Virus record (IMG/VR): IMGVR_UViG_3300042923_000179
Coordinates: 1-44,522 of that record
Source: a virus
DNA length: 44,522 bases
Reading direction: 5' to 3' (one strand)
The notes under the pieces were generated by a model. The model was not told where the DNA came from. It saw only the letters and a program-made list of their open reading frames with translations, and did not search any database. The translations under genes and the position numbers were made by a program. The number at the start of each line of letters is the position of its first letter. Position 1 is the stretch's first letter. Below are positions 12,978-21,640 of this stretch, one piece after another.

Positions 12978-14542
12978 TAGATGATCCCCCTCGCCTGCGT
13001 GCGCCCGCGTAGCGCTCCGTCGTAATTAAGCTCGATCCGTGTGAGCCAAGCCTCTTTATCGTCGCCATAGCTGTTCTCAATGCCGACGTAGTCCATCAGC
13101 TCGTGCGCCGGGTTGCCGCGCCAGTCAATCGAATACTTCGCCTTGGCGTACGCTTGATCGGTCATCCAGTTCGCCACCTGCGAAGCCTGCGATGCCGTCT
13201 CGATGAACGTGTTGTTCGCTAGCTCTAGGATGTCGCCAGTGTTCAGCATGGTCGGGACGGTGACGCGCCCGCCTACCGTGTCGACGCTTGTCCAGTACGT
13301 AACGACGCACAACCGGACCGGGCGATCGAGCTCGACCTTTGGCTCCGTGTAGGTGTTGTCGAAGTCGATACGGTCGACCGCTGCACCGTCCACCATCTTG
13401 ACGACTCGCACCTGACCGCTGCGCGTGATAAACACGTTACACTGATACGCCGAAGCCATCATGAATAATGCCGTTTTACAGTCCGTTCTCTTGGCCCGGC
13501 ATCCGAGCGGCGTTGTTGAGATCGTCGGGTCGATGTAATAGTCGGTGACGCCACATAGACTGAACAGGTACGCGATGAAGGCGGCAGGCGTCCGGCTGAC
13601 GGACGTGAGCTGCTCGTAGTCGTAGCTCGCCATTAGGTCAACGATAGACTGAGCCTTGAATGTCGCAATCATAGAGTTGTCCTCGCTTGTCCAGTCCGCG
13701 AGATAAAACTCCCCAAGCGGCACGTATTGATAGGACGACTCAACCTGCACGCCGATGTCGACATAGACTTTTTGCCGTTCCTGTAGATAGGCGTAAAAGC
13801 CTGTTGGATTAAGTATATTAAACTCTCTACCGCTGTTGTCAATACTAAAAATAAATTCACTAGCTGGCCCGGTCGCGCTGAACATGTCTAGCTCCTCGAT
13901 CCAGCTCGCCGACGTGAGGCTGTCGTCAGCATAAACACGCACGATCCCATAGTCGACCTCGATCACACGGCCCCGGCGGTTCGGCTTGCACCACTTCTCA
14001 ATATCGATTCGGATAAACGTATAATTCGATAGATTGCCGAGCGGCTCCGCGATGACGTTTGTATTCCCCGTCACATGAACGTACGCGATTTCCGTCATGT
14101 CCACGTCGTAGACCGTAACGGCGAAGTCTTCGGCCCATTCGTTATTGACCGGGTCGAAGGTGATCGTCAAACCTGCCGAGCTGTGGTACCCTGTGAACGC
14201 GATGTCAATTCGGAGTGGTACGGCGAAGAAACCGTCCGCGCCGCTGAGTGAATCCGACACGTAGCCGACTTCTCCGTTCAGCGCGGCGGTTGAGCTCGGG
14301 AATGAGAACGAGCCGTCGAGCTTGAAGCGTCCGAGCTCGTGCGTGGCGATGTTGGTCGACGGCACGCGCTCCCGGTCGCTAATCTGATCAACGTTGCTGA
14401 TGACAGCCTCTTGATCCGCCGCCGAGATGCTGTCGACGTCGTCATAGGCGGTTACGTCCGTGATATCGAACGTAACGCGCATAGCGGACGACCGAACGGG
14501 CGCATAGACCGCCTCTTTGAATTCTGCACTAGTCGGATACAT
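12977..14542 (-). CDS. tail tip/baseplate protein, Dit-Tal region, 521 aa
   Basis: Late tail gene following tape measure and DUF6711. MYPTSAEFKEAVYAPVRSSA resembles the start of tail proteins that adopt a Dit-like beta-sandwich, and a later part (GEFYLADWTSEDNSMIATF, FIAYLFSLCGVTDYY) matches Tal/gp27-like hub domains of siphophages. Length and position fit a combined distal tail hub. Hubs anchor fibres and initiate contact with the cell. No protease or hydrolase motif is seen. SD AGGAGGCGGG precedes the ATG. Confidence 0.75.
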   Translation of the reverse strand: MYPTSAEFKEAVYAPVRSSAMRVTFDITDVTAYDDVDSISAADQEAVISNVDQISDRERVPSTNIATHELGRFKLDGSFSFPSSTAALNGEVGYVSDSLSGADGFFAVPLRIDIAFTGYHSSAGLTITFDPVNNEWAEDFAVTVYDVDMTEIAYVHVTGNTNVIAEPLGNLSNYTFIRIDIEKWCKPNRRGRVIEVDYGIVRVYADDSLTSASWIEELDMFSATGPASEFIFSIDNSGREFNILNPTGFYAYLQERQKVYVDIGVQVESSYQYVPLGEFYLADWTSEDNSMIATFKAQSIVDLMASYDYEQLTSVSRTPAAFIAYLFSLCGVTDYYIDPTISTTPLGCRAKRTDCKTALFMMASAYQCNVFITRSGQVRVVKMVDGAAVDRIDFDNTYTEPKVELDRPVRLCVVTYWTSVDTVGGRVTVPTMLNTGDILELANNTFIETASQASQVANWMTDQAYAKAKYSIDWRGNPAHELMDYVGIENSYGDDKEAWLTRIELNYDGALRGRTQARGII

Positions 14543-14555
14543 GTCGCCCGCCTCC

Positions 14556-14906
14556 TTACTTCTCGATTAGGTTAAACTTGACGCCTTTGTACCTGATGTT
14601 CCCATTCCGATAGTCCATGACCCCAAGGTTACGGTCGCCCGTGTAGAAGGTTCCGGTGCGAAGCGAGTTGGTGACAGGGTTGTGGTACGTCACCGTGAAG
14701 AACATCGTCGAGATAGCCGTCAGCAGCGTCGACATGGCGGCATTGCTTAGGTATTTGTATTCGATGTTCAGCTTGTGCTTCGTCGCGATCCGCTCCGCAA
14801 TCAAGTTGCCATTCGTATTCCGCTTGGCATCGTTGATGTCTTGGATGCCGACGTCCATAGAGGACGGGCCGGGCATGTCGACGCCGTTAATTCTGAGTAG
14901 TGCCAC
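14556..14906 (-). CDS. DUF6711-like distal tail protein, 116 aa
   Basis: MALLRINGVDMPGPSSMDVG, DINDAKRNTNGNLIAERIATKHKL and a C-terminal YTGDRNLGVMDYRNGNIRYKGVKFNLIEK are characteristic of the DUF6711 family between tape measure and tail-tip genes of Firmicute siphophages. All-beta; probably an alternative distal tail (Dit-like) adaptor. GTG start (14904-14906) with GGGAGGGG upstream. Confidence 0.8.
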   Translation of the reverse strand: MALLRINGVDMPGPSSMDVGIQDINDAKRNTNGNLIAERIATKHKLNIEYKYLSNAAMSTLLTAISTMFFTVTYHNPVTNSLRTGTFYTGDRNLGVMDYRNGNIRYKGVKFNLIEK

Positions 14907-14908
14907 CC

Positions 14909-17557
14909 TTAGCCCCTCCCCGTAATGAGCGATACGCCTTGGCGCGTGTTCTCGCCGTTCAGATATGGCGCGACGACGCGCGCGAACTCCGTCCCGTTGA
15001 TCGTCATGACAACATCCCCGCTTGCGCGTCCGCCTGTCTGCTGGCCTGTGCTGCCCATTTGCATGGCGTTCATAACAGCGGTGCCGAGCGCCGAGGCGAT
15101 ACGGTCCACGAATGATGTGTTTTCAAGCGGCATGACGAGCTCGCTGCCAGCTTCTCCCGCAACGTAGTTGCCGAAGTTGGTCGCGCTGCCTACGAAGCCG
15201 CCACGAGCCAGCTCCGGGATCGTGGGAATGCGCGGGACGCCTATCGAGAATCCGCCGAGCAACGTCTCCCCGTTTAACGGGTTTTTGATCTCCGGGATGT
15301 TGATCGAAATCGAGTTGACCCGGCTAATGAACGTATTGATCGACCGGATGACTTTATTAATCTCTCCAGTGATCCCGGCGGCGATCTGACTCCAGATCGT
15401 GCCCGCGCTCGTCTTGATGTTGTTCCATACCGTATCGACCGCCGTCTTCACGCTCGACCAATCGATCTTCGCGATCGCGTCCCACTTCTTGCCGACCTCG
15501 TCCTTGATCTCATTCCATTTGGTGCCCGCTTGCGTCTTGATCTCGGTCCATTTGGTCGCGACCGCTTCTTTCACGAGCGCGCCCTTCTCGCCCGCTTGCG
15601 TTTTGATCTCGTCCCATTTGGTCGCGACCGCCAGCTTGATATTCGACCATTTGGTCGAGGCGTCTTCTTTGAATTCGTCCCATTTTGCACCGACTAGGAT
15701 ACGGACGCCTTCAGACTTGAGCGATGCCTCGTCCTTGATCTCGTCCCACTTTTTGCCGACCGCGTCCTTAATGGCTGTCCATTTGGTCCCGGCATCCGTT
15801 TTGAATTCGTCCCACTTGGTACCGATTGCGTCCGTAACCGCTGTCCAGTCGTATTCCTCTAGCGCTTTGTATCCGGTCTTTGCGGCGTTGGCGATGCCCT
15901 CCCATAGAGGGCGCGTGTCTTCCTTAAGGCGCTCCCATTCGGCTTTTACGCTCGCCCCTACGGACGACCAATCAAACTCTTCTAGCGCTTGCCATTCGTC
16001 GGACGCCTCCTTGTAGACGCCGCTCCAAATTGGTTTCGTATTGTCGCGGAACCATTCCCATTGGTTTTTGGTCCGATCCCACCATGAGTTGACCGTCAGA
16101 TAGCCGTCGCCCGTGATGCCGAGTTGATCAAGCAGCGCGCCGATCGACTTGCTGGAGCCTTCTGCGCTTCCCTTGATGCCGTCGATGATCTTCGCGAAGT
16201 CCAGCGTGACGATGCCCTCTAGGATCGTGAAGAAGCCCGACCAGCCTTCGAGCACACCTTCCGCAAGCTTGATGTCACCCATGCGGGCATCCCAAAACTT
16301 GCCTGCGATCCAGTCGATGAACGTTTGGAAGGCCGGGGTCTCGATGAATCCCTTGATCGAGTCGCCGAGCTTCTTCGCGGCATCGCCTAGATCCCGGAGC
16401 GGCTGGATAAGATCCGCCGCCCGGCCCTTCAGCTTATCCAGCTTTCCGGCGAAGGCGTCCAGCGGTGTAATGGCGTAGGGGTCGAAGAGGTCGCCCACTG
16501 ACATACTCGGCACGCCGTCCCCGGCAGCAGCATCGGCGTCGCTCGCGCTCTCCTTGGCTACCTGATGGATTTCGTCGAAGCTCGCGAGTGCCCCAGCCGC
16601 TTCCTTGCCCGCCTTCTTGTACGCGCCGCCTAGATCGCCTACGGAGCCCGCGGCCTTCGTGGTCGCCTTGCTCTGCGAGTCGGTCTTCTTCGCCGTGTCG
16701 GTGCCAAATAGTATACTGAAGAATTGCGCGACGTAGGTCGCCGCCGTAGCCAGCCCCCGCGCCATCGCGGTCAAAGCAGGCAGCACGCTATTGATGATCG
16801 GCAGGAACGCCAGCCCGAGGGCCGTCCGCGTGTCATTCAATTGCGCCGTAAACTTGTTTAGGTTCGTCCCGGTGTTCTGCGTGAGCTCCGTTCCGAAGTT
16901 GGCGGAAATCTGCTCCAGAATCGCGTAATACCGAATCTGCTGCGCGAGCTCGCCATTCGTCGAGGCGATTTTATCCCACGATTGGCCTTTGCCAAGCTCT
17001 TTGAACGCTTTCGACATTTGGATGACGGAAACCTGAGCCGAGATACCTAAATCTTCGATCGCCTCGGTGTTGCCGAGCAATCCTGACCGGATACGTTCGC
17101 CGACTTCGTCAATCGGGATGTTCCGTGCCGAGGAGATGACCGCCATCCCTTCGATAAGGTTCTGCGTGGCTAGCCTGAGCCCCTCGGGCGACTTTTCGAA
17201 CGTCCGCAGCAAGTTGGCGTATGTCGCGCCGTACTTGACAGCCGCGCCCATACCGACGCCTAGCGCTTCGTCCTGCTCGCGTGCCCATGCGTAGAACCCG
17301 GACGCGCTGGAGCCTAGCAGGCGGTTGATGTGCTGGACATCGGCTTCGAACTTCATCCCGGCCTTCGATGCCGCCGCGAAAGCAGCAGCGACCGCCGTCA
17401 GCCCGGCAGCGACAGCCATAAACGCCGCGCCTGCTTTATTCGCGCTCGACTCTACCACGGTTTGGAACGTCTGCGCCTCTTTCTGCGTTTGTTTCATCGC
17501 CGTGCGTAGCGACGAGAAGTCCGCCCCCGCCCGGACAAGTAGGTTCTTAGTTGCCAT
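14909..17557 (-). CDS. tape measure protein, 882 aa
   Basis: Longest gene of the tail module. The N-terminus is a coiled coil (SLRTAMKQTQKEAQTF) followed by alanine-rich membrane-like segments (AAGLTAVAAAFAAASKAG, about 50-70). A conserved phage tail tape measure domain (EADVQHINRLLGSS, GNTEAIEDLGIS, YAILEQISANFG) spans about 70-300. Residues about 560-705 hold 11-residue Trp-rich repeats. The C-terminus (ELARGGFVG, YVAGEAGSELVMPL) is the usual end motif. It sets tail length and enters the membrane at DNA ejection. At 882 residues the predicted tail is about 130 nm by the usual 0.15 nm per residue rule. Confidence 0.95.
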   Translation of the reverse strand: MATKNLLVRAGADFSSLRTAMKQTQKEAQTFQTVVESSANKAGAAFMAVAAGLTAVAAAFAAASKAGMKFEADVQHINRLLGSSASGFYAWAREQDEALGVGMGAAVKYGATYANLLRTFEKSPEGLRLATQNLIEGMAVISSARNIPIDEVGERIRSGLLGNTEAIEDLGISAQVSVIQMSKAFKELGKGQSWDKIASTNGELAQQIRYYAILEQISANFGTELTQNTGTNLNKFTAQLNDTRTALGLAFLPIINSVLPALTAMARGLATAATYVAQFFSILFGTDTAKKTDSQSKATTKAAGSVGDLGGAYKKAGKEAAGALASFDEIHQVAKESASDADAAAGDGVPSMSVGDLFDPYAITPLDAFAGKLDKLKGRAADLIQPLRDLGDAAKKLGDSIKGFIETPAFQTFIDWIAGKFWDARMGDIKLAEGVLEGWSGFFTILEGIVTLDFAKIIDGIKGSAEGSSKSIGALLDQLGITGDGYLTVNSWWDRTKNQWEWFRDNTKPIWSGVYKEASDEWQALEEFDWSSVGASVKAEWERLKEDTRPLWEGIANAAKTGYKALEEYDWTAVTDAIGTKWDEFKTDAGTKWTAIKDAVGKKWDEIKDEASLKSEGVRILVGAKWDEFKEDASTKWSNIKLAVATKWDEIKTQAGEKGALVKEAVATKWTEIKTQAGTKWNEIKDEVGKKWDAIAKIDWSSVKTAVDTVWNNIKTSAGTIWSQIAAGITGEINKVIRSINTFISRVNSISINIPEIKNPLNGETLLGGFSIGVPRIPTIPELARGGFVGSATNFGNYVAGEAGSELVMPLENTSFVDRIASALGTAVMNAMQMGSTGQQTGGRASGDVVMTINGTEFARVVAPYLNGENTRQGVSLITGRG
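15410..15850 (-). repeat. tape-measure 33-bp degenerate repeats
   Basis: Repeated units of the type W-x-x-I-K-x-x-(A/V)-G-x-K (about 11 residues, 33 bp) occur a dozen times, with recurring DNA cores such as TCCCATTTGGTCGCGACCG. Trp/Phe at fixed spacing is a classical tape-measure feature, and repeat number should set tail length. Confidence 0.8.
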
Positions 17558-17924
17558 GGTCTTCCTCCTTCCGTTCCGTTGTCACGACCTTGCCGCCGAG
17601 TGCCTTATTCATCGCCTTGATCCGCGTCAGAAGTTGCTTGTCGGTCATCGGCTTCACGGGTTTCTTCGGCGTGGCGTCCTCGGTCTTACCCTTGAGGATC
17701 GTCTCCAGCTTCGGCAAGCGTCTAGCACGCTGGAATTGTGCCCCCATCCATACGAGCGTGACGGCTTCCCGCTGACGCGCTTTCTCGGACGCTATGTAAA
17801 CGTCGACAATCAGCTTGGTCTCATGGGGCGTGAGGTCGTCATACTCTTTCGGAGAGATGCCGACCTTGATCGCCGTCATGAAGTGCTCGTCCCAATCGTA
17901 CGCGGGGAGCTTTATTCGTTTGGG
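17547..17924 (-). CDS. tail assembly chaperone T segment, made by -1 frameshift
   Basis: Extension frame of the G/GT chaperone pair. After slippage at 17918-17924 the -1 frame reads RIKLPAYDWDEHF and then MTAIKVGISPKEYDDLTPHE without a stop to 17547. A free start at 17877-17879 exists but has no good ribosome site, so the product is probably only the GT fusion. The domain (MGAQFQRARRLPKLETIL) matches the second part of gpGT-like chaperones, which recruit tail tube and tape measure during assembly. The last codons overlap the tape measure start. Confidence 0.8.
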   Translation of the reverse strand, partial: PKRIKLPAYDWDEHFMTAIKVGISPKEYDDLTPHETKLIVDVYIASEKARQREAVTLVWMGAQFQRARRLPKLETILKGKTEDATPKKPVKPMTDKQLLTRIKAMNKALGGKVVTTERKEEDHGN

Positions 17925-18346
17925 TCCGCTTCGATCTCCCCCGGACCTTCTTCCTCGACCGCGTCAGCCTGCGCAGGTGCGCTCTCACGCGCCTCTGCGA
18001 TCGCTTGCGAAGCCTTGGCGACGTCTTCTTGCGTCAAGCCGTAGGCGGCGTACAGAGCGCGGTGCAGCGCGACGAGAATCTCGCCATATACAGGCGCTTG
18101 GTCGAGTAGGTCGTCCATCATCTCAAGCGTCAAGGTTTCCTTGTGCTTTATGGCGTCAGACTGGAGGCCGCAATACATGTAGACCTCGACCTCTTGGTAC
18201 GAGATGTTGTTGTCCGGCATGATGTCGTCGATACCTTTGCCCGTCATCTCTTGGAGCATCTTCAGACCCTTATTGCCGAAACGCACCTCGCGTGGTCTGT
18301 CCAACATGACCATTACCGTTTTGTGATTGTTCGCATTCTTCGTCAT
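17912..18346 (-). CDS. tail assembly chaperone G, 144 aa
   Basis: First part of the G/GT pair. MTKNANNHKTVMVMLDRPRE, FGNKGLKMLQEMTGKGIDDIM and YMYCGLQSDAIKHKETLTLEM match tail assembly chaperones between tail tube and tape measure genes. The acidic C-terminus (VEEEGPGEIEADPNE) encodes the slippery heptamer just before the stop. Most ribosomes end here; a fraction make GT. GGAGAGGGACG precedes the ATG. Confidence 0.9.
   Translation of the reverse strand: MTKNANNHKTVMVMLDRPREVRFGNKGLKMLQEMTGKGIDDIMPDNNISYQEVEVYMYCGLQSDAIKHKETLTLEMMDDLLDQAPVYGEILVALHRALYAAYGLTQEDVAKASQAIAEARESAPAQADAVEEEGPGEIEADPNE
17918..17924 (-). other. -1 ribosomal frameshift site CCCAAAC
   Basis: On the mRNA strand the heptamer C_CCA_AAC sits in the correct X_XXY_YYZ register, two codons before the G stop (TAA at 17914-17912). 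Slippage by -1 links G to the long open T frame. This is the classical lambda G/GT arrangement. Confidence 0.85.
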
Positions 18347-18375
18347 TGTCTATCGTCCCTCTCCCATTTTGGATT

Positions 18376-18406
18376 GAAAAAGGACGGAGGCGTTAACCTC
18401 CGCCCT
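18376..18406 (-). terminator. terminator after tail tube gene
   Basis: Minus strand stem GGGCGGAGG/GCCTCCGTCC with a TTAAC loop and a TTTTTC tail. A terminator directly after the highly expressed tail tube gene would lower expression of the chaperone and tape measure genes below it. Confidence 0.85.
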
Positions 18407-18411
18407 TTTGA

Positions 18412-18828
18412 TTATGGCGTTACGGCAAGAACAGGCGGGCCGGATACCTTGAGCGTACCCTCGAAGGTGAGTGCTTCCTCAACGTCCGCCGCTGTGGAGA
18501 AACCTGTTACGATGGCTTGGAACGTCCACGTCGCGCCGAGAGACGCGGGGAACGTGATTACGATCGGAACCTCTGCGCCGGACTCGAACGCCTCGTATAC
18601 GTCCATTTGCCCCGGATCGGTTGGGTCGAAGAAGCCGGATACAGCAACCTCGCCGCCGTCCTTGAAGCCTGCGAGGAACTTGCGATAGCCACCTGTCGAG
18701 TCGAGCGCCGTGACGTCGATCGTCTCCGCCGAAGCGTCCACGCCTCCGATGGATGTCAGCAGGCCGACGACGACAGCGGGCGACCCGATTCCTAGCGTCG
18801 TGCCTAGTGCGCGTGTAGCATTTGCCAT
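18412..18828 (-). CDS. major tail tube protein, 138 aa
   Basis: MANATRALGTTLGIG, then IGGVDASAETIDVTALDS and GGYRKFLAGFKDGGEVAVSG, the standard order of HK97/TP901-type tail tube monomers: a beta-barrel with a 'DvT.ldS..g....aG..dgGe....g' core. The AAGGAGGAATAACC ribosome site is the best in the tail module and the gene is followed by a terminator, both fitting high expression. Hexamers stack to form the tail tube. Confidence 0.95.
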   Translation of the reverse strand: MANATRALGTTLGIGSPAVVVGLLTSIGGVDASAETIDVTALDSTGGYRKFLAGFKDGGEVAVSGFFDPTDPGQMDVYEAFESGAEVPIVITFPASLGATWTFQAIVTGFSTAADVEEALTFEGTLKVSGPPVLAVTP

Positions 18829-18830
18829 GG

Positions 18831-19223
18831 TTATTCCTCCTTGTAATGGATAGTGCCGGAGATGACCGAACGGAAAACGTTGCCGTCCTCCTCGAATATC
18901 TCGTCCGACTGTCTTTCATAGGTGATCTCTTCGATCAGAATCGTGCCGGAAGTCGTGCCGCTTAACGACTCAAGGACATCGGTGACGGCCTTCGAGAGCC
19001 CGCGCATCGCCGCGTATCCGATCACGATCACGTTGAGCTCAATGTCGAGCTGCCGCGAACTCGTGGGCCCGGACAGTGTGCGAACGACGAGCCCCTCGCT
19101 AGATACATAGGCGACATACGGTGCCGGGGTGTTGGGGTCCAGCGCGAACGCCGGATACACCCGCCCGGATAGCTCCGGGATCGCTAGTCCAATCTGCTCG
19201 ATTAAGACGTCCTCTATGGTCAT
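18831..19223 (-). CDS. tail terminator/completion protein, DUF3168-like, 130 aa
   Basis: Reads MTIEDVLIEQIGLAIPELSG, RVYPAFALDPNTPAPYVAYV, SRQLDIELNVIVIGYAAMRG and ends FRSVISGTIHYKEE, the pattern of HK97 gp11-like tail terminators that cap the tube and join it to the neck. A GTG at 19230-19232 overlapping the upstream stop is an alternative start; the ATG at 19221-19223 has the better-spaced GGTGAG. Position between gp10-like and tail tube genes is standard. Confidence 0.85.
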   Translation of the reverse strand: MTIEDVLIEQIGLAIPELSGRVYPAFALDPNTPAPYVAYVSSEGLVVRTLSGPTSSRQLDIELNVIVIGYAAMRGLSKAVTDVLESLSGTTSGTILIEEITYERQSDEIFEEDGNVFRSVISGTIHYKEE

Positions 19224-19228
19224 AGGTC

Positions 19229-19681
19229 TCACCGCTTCCGCATGATTTTCTCGACTTCGTCCCGCCCGACTTCAACGATCTTGCGCTGAATGCGGACGTA
19301 GTTGTTAGACAGCGCCCGGCTCATATACTTGAGACCCGGCATATAGCCGCCGTCCTTGAGCCGATAGCCGTATTCCTGCGAAGCCGGATAGTAATACCGC
19401 ACGCCGCTTTTCGTCATCTTTACGAACGTTTGATTCTTGCTCGCGTTCATGATGACGTCGAACATGGCTTTCCCTAGCTTCGTACGTCGTTCCTGACGCT
19501 GCACGATGCCGCTCTTAAGCTCGCCGGAGTCGACCGGGGCGTTAGCCTTCGCCGCCTTCCTCGCAATCGCCGTGCCGTGCCTCGCGGCCTTAACGACGAC
19601 AGCCTGCGGTAGTTTCTCAAGCCGCCGGAACATTCGCATCAGCTCGTCCATGCCTTCGATCTTCGTTCGACCCCTAGCCAC
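19229..19681 (-). CDS. HK97 gp10-like tail completion protein, 150 aa
   Basis: Core IEGMDELMRMFRRLEKLPQAV, AAKANAPVDSGELKSGI, YYPASQEYGYRLKDGGY and MSRALSNNYVRIQRKI are diagnostic for the gp10 family (neck/tail completion). A GTG start at 19679-19681 overlaps the upstream stop by 8 nt and gives the usual length; the ATG at 19651 is possible. Any further in-frame extension upstream overlaps the head closure gene completely and is not coding. Confidence 0.9.
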   Translation of the reverse strand: MARGRTKIEGMDELMRMFRRLEKLPQAVVVKAARHGTAIARKAAKANAPVDSGELKSGIVQRQERRTKLGKAMFDVIMNASKNQTFVKMTKSGVRYYYPASQEYGYRLKDGGYMPGLKYMSRALSNNYVRIQRKIVEVGRDEVEKIMRKR

Positions 19682-19988
19682 CAGCCTGCACCGGGTAACG
19701 GGACATCGACAATGCGACATAGTCGCCGCCTTTCGAGTATTGCCGCGCCACGTAGAGGGTTTCCCCGTTCCATGTGAGCTTGGGCTCCCGGTTGTACTCG
19801 GCGGCAATCATGTCGATGATCAATTCCACTCTTACCCCCGCCGCTAACGCTTGGTAGGTCTCCGTTCGTCCGGCATCCCGCACGTTGCACATGACCTCGC
19901 GGGGCGTACCGTCTACCGGGACCATAGCGCCGTATGCGCCGGGCTCGTAGGTCGTCGGAATGAGCTGTACCGCATCACGCCATAACAT
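19674..19988 (-). CDS. head closure protein, SPP1 gp16-like, 104 aa
   Basis: MLWRDAVQLIPTTYEPGAYG, REVMCNVRDAGRTETYQALAAG and LTWNGETLYVARQY fit the small beta-barrel head closure proteins that form the stopper ring below the connector and prevent DNA leaking out. The ATG forms a TAATG overlap with the gene above. Order connector-1, stopper, gp10, terminator, tube is canonical for siphophages. Confidence 0.85.
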   Translation of the reverse strand: MLWRDAVQLIPTTYEPGAYGAMVPVDGTPREVMCNVRDAGRTETYQALAAGVRVELIIDMIAAEYNREPKLTWNGETLYVARQYSKGGDYVALSMSRYPVQAGG

Positions 19989-20275
19989 TAGGCATCAGCC
20001 TCCACATAATCAACGGACGTCATGAGATGCGCCTTTAGCGAGGTGTACGCCTTGACGTTCCTCTCTTGGTCCGGGTTGTCGAAACCGAAGTATGCCTTGG
20101 CGTAAAGGATGACAGCACGGGTCGCTAGGGCGTCCGTTTCATCGTTCGCCCGGGCTTCGCTGATGCCCGCGAGGATTAGATCCCCGCGAGCTGCGTCGAT
20201 TAGGCCCGTAATCTCACCATCGAAGGCGGTGTTGACTTGCGAGATACGAAGCGCAAGCTTAACCGCCGCCAGCAT
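19988..20275 (-). CDS. head-tail connector (gp6/gp15-like), 95 aa
   Basis: All-helical: LAAVKLALRISQVNTAFDGE, ITGLIDAARGDLILAGI, ALATRAVILYAKAYFG and KAYTSLKAHLMTS, the typical pattern of the gp6 family that binds beneath the portal as the first neck ring. It overlaps the capsid stop as TAATG. Size is normal. Confidence 0.9.
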   Translation of the reverse strand: MLAAVKLALRISQVNTAFDGEITGLIDAARGDLILAGISEARANDETDALATRAVILYAKAYFGFDNPDQERNVKAYTSLKAHLMTSVDYVEADA

Positions 20276-21504
20276 TAGGCGCCCTTCTTGATGATCAGCA
20301 CGCCGTTAGGGTCGAGGATCTTGCCGTCAGCGATCAAGATCGCCTTGTCGACCCACTGGTTCGTGTCGTGATCCATCCAGCGGAACATTTGCAATGTCAT
20401 GTTGCTGTTGAACGCGTAATCGTTCAGATCAGCGAATACAGCGAAGATGTCGCCCGTCACGCCTGCGTCATAGGACGCGATTACGTCGTCTTCCACGAGG
20501 ATGACGTCAGCGCCGCCGAAACGCTCCTGACCTTTGCCGTCGATGCCGTAGTTAACACGGCCTACGGGTTGACCTTGTGCGTCGACCATGCCGTCAATCG
20601 TGCCCTCGAACGTGCCTGCCGCCATGAAGAACACGCCCTTACCACGGTACGCAAGCGGAATTTTCGCGAAGACCTGCTTCTTCCATTCGGCCCATTTCGA
20701 AACGTTCGCCGCTGTGATCGTGATGATGTTCGCCGCCGGGATACGTGGGTCAACAGTCAAGCCGAGCGGTTGGCCTGTGCCTGTGCCTTTGATGACCGCC
20801 ACGTCGAGCGCCTTCGCGATGGCTTCAGCGATCAAGCCAGCGATCGAGCTTTCGAACATTTGCAGCGATACCGTTTGCGCCAGCAGGTCGACAGCGACGC
20901 GGCATTCCAAGCCGTAGTAGCTGAATTGAACGTTCGTGTTGACCGTCAGTTTTTGGCGATCGGTCGGCGTGTTGCCAGTCATCCATGTGGCGACAGGCTT
21001 CAGCGACAAGATCGGCACGGATACGCCGCCTTGAATGTTCAGCTTGCGAACACGGGAGAACACTTGACCGTATTCCTTGATTTTCGAAATCATCTCGTTA
21101 AGGATTGTTGTCGGTACGACAGCCGAGATGTCAGCAACCGCCGTCGAAGCGTTAGCGCGAAGCTCGGGAGCCATTACGCTGGAGCGGTATTCGTTCGGCA
21201 GAACGCCCGTTTTCGCGAACGTCATGAACGCTTTACGGTATTCCAGCGATACGAACGGATCAGCGTCTTCAGCGGAACGTTGTTCCGAAGGATTGCGTTC
21301 AGCGGCAGGAATAGGTGCAGCGCCCGGAGCCGGAGCTGGTGCAGGCGTGCCGAGCAAGCCCGTGCGACGCTTGATGACTTCCATCTCTTCCAGCAGCTCG
21401 CGTTGCTCTTTTTCGAGGTCGTCCAGTTGTGCGCCAGTTGTAGCAGCGCCGATAGCGGCGCGGATCTCGACAAGTCGAGCTTGGATCTGTTCGATCGTTT
21501 TCAT
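20275..21504 (-). CDS. major capsid protein, HK97 fold, 409 aa
   Basis: The N-terminal coiled-coil delta domain (IEQIQARLVEIRAAIG ... LEKEQRELLEEMEVI) is followed by an Ala-Pro-rich linker and the HK97 shell: EYRKAFMTFAKTG, AVVPTTILNEMISKIKEYG, VFSRVRKLNIQGG, SYYGLECRVAVDLLAQT and RFGGADVILVEDD. The delta domain acts as internal scaffold and is removed by the protease encoded just upstream. AGGAGGCAACACCC precedes the ATG. No separate scaffold gene is seen, as expected for this type. Confidence 0.97.
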   Translation of the reverse strand: MKTIEQIQARLVEIRAAIGAATTGAQLDDLEKEQRELLEEMEVIKRRTGLLGTPAPAPAPGAAPIPAAERNPSEQRSAEDADPFVSLEYRKAFMTFAKTGVLPNEYRSSVMAPELRANASTAVADISAVVPTTILNEMISKIKEYGQVFSRVRKLNIQGGVSVPILSLKPVATWMTGNTPTDRQKLTVNTNVQFSYYGLECRVAVDLLAQTVSLQMFESSIAGLIAEAIAKALDVAVIKGTGTGQPLGLTVDPRIPAANIITITAANVSKWAEWKKQVFAKIPLAYRGKGVFFMAAGTFEGTIDGMVDAQGQPVGRVNYGIDGKGQERFGGADVILVEDDVIASYDAGVTGDIFAVFADLNDYAFNSNMTLQMFRWMDHDTNQWVDKAILIADGKILDPNGVLIIKKGA

Positions 21505-21640
21505 GGGTGTTGCCTCCTCGTATGGGTTTAGGGTCTTGCTTATATGCCTGTCGGTGCTGCTGAGTAACGCCCATCCGGGCGAGCGTCCGCCTGTCCACTC
21601 CTCCGACAGCTAGAGCAGCGCTATCCAGCGCCGCGAGTAG

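Noticed and set aside
16149-16478. Plus-strand frames inside tape measure and other tail genes
   Set aside because: They lack ribosome sites and follow the reverse complement of Ala/Trp-rich repeats.
20368-21531. Open frame of 387 codons on the plus strand, antisense to the capsid gene
   Set aside because: It mirrors a high-GC conserved gene, has no ribosome site and no recognisable domains; GC3 bias of the capsid frame removes antisense stops.
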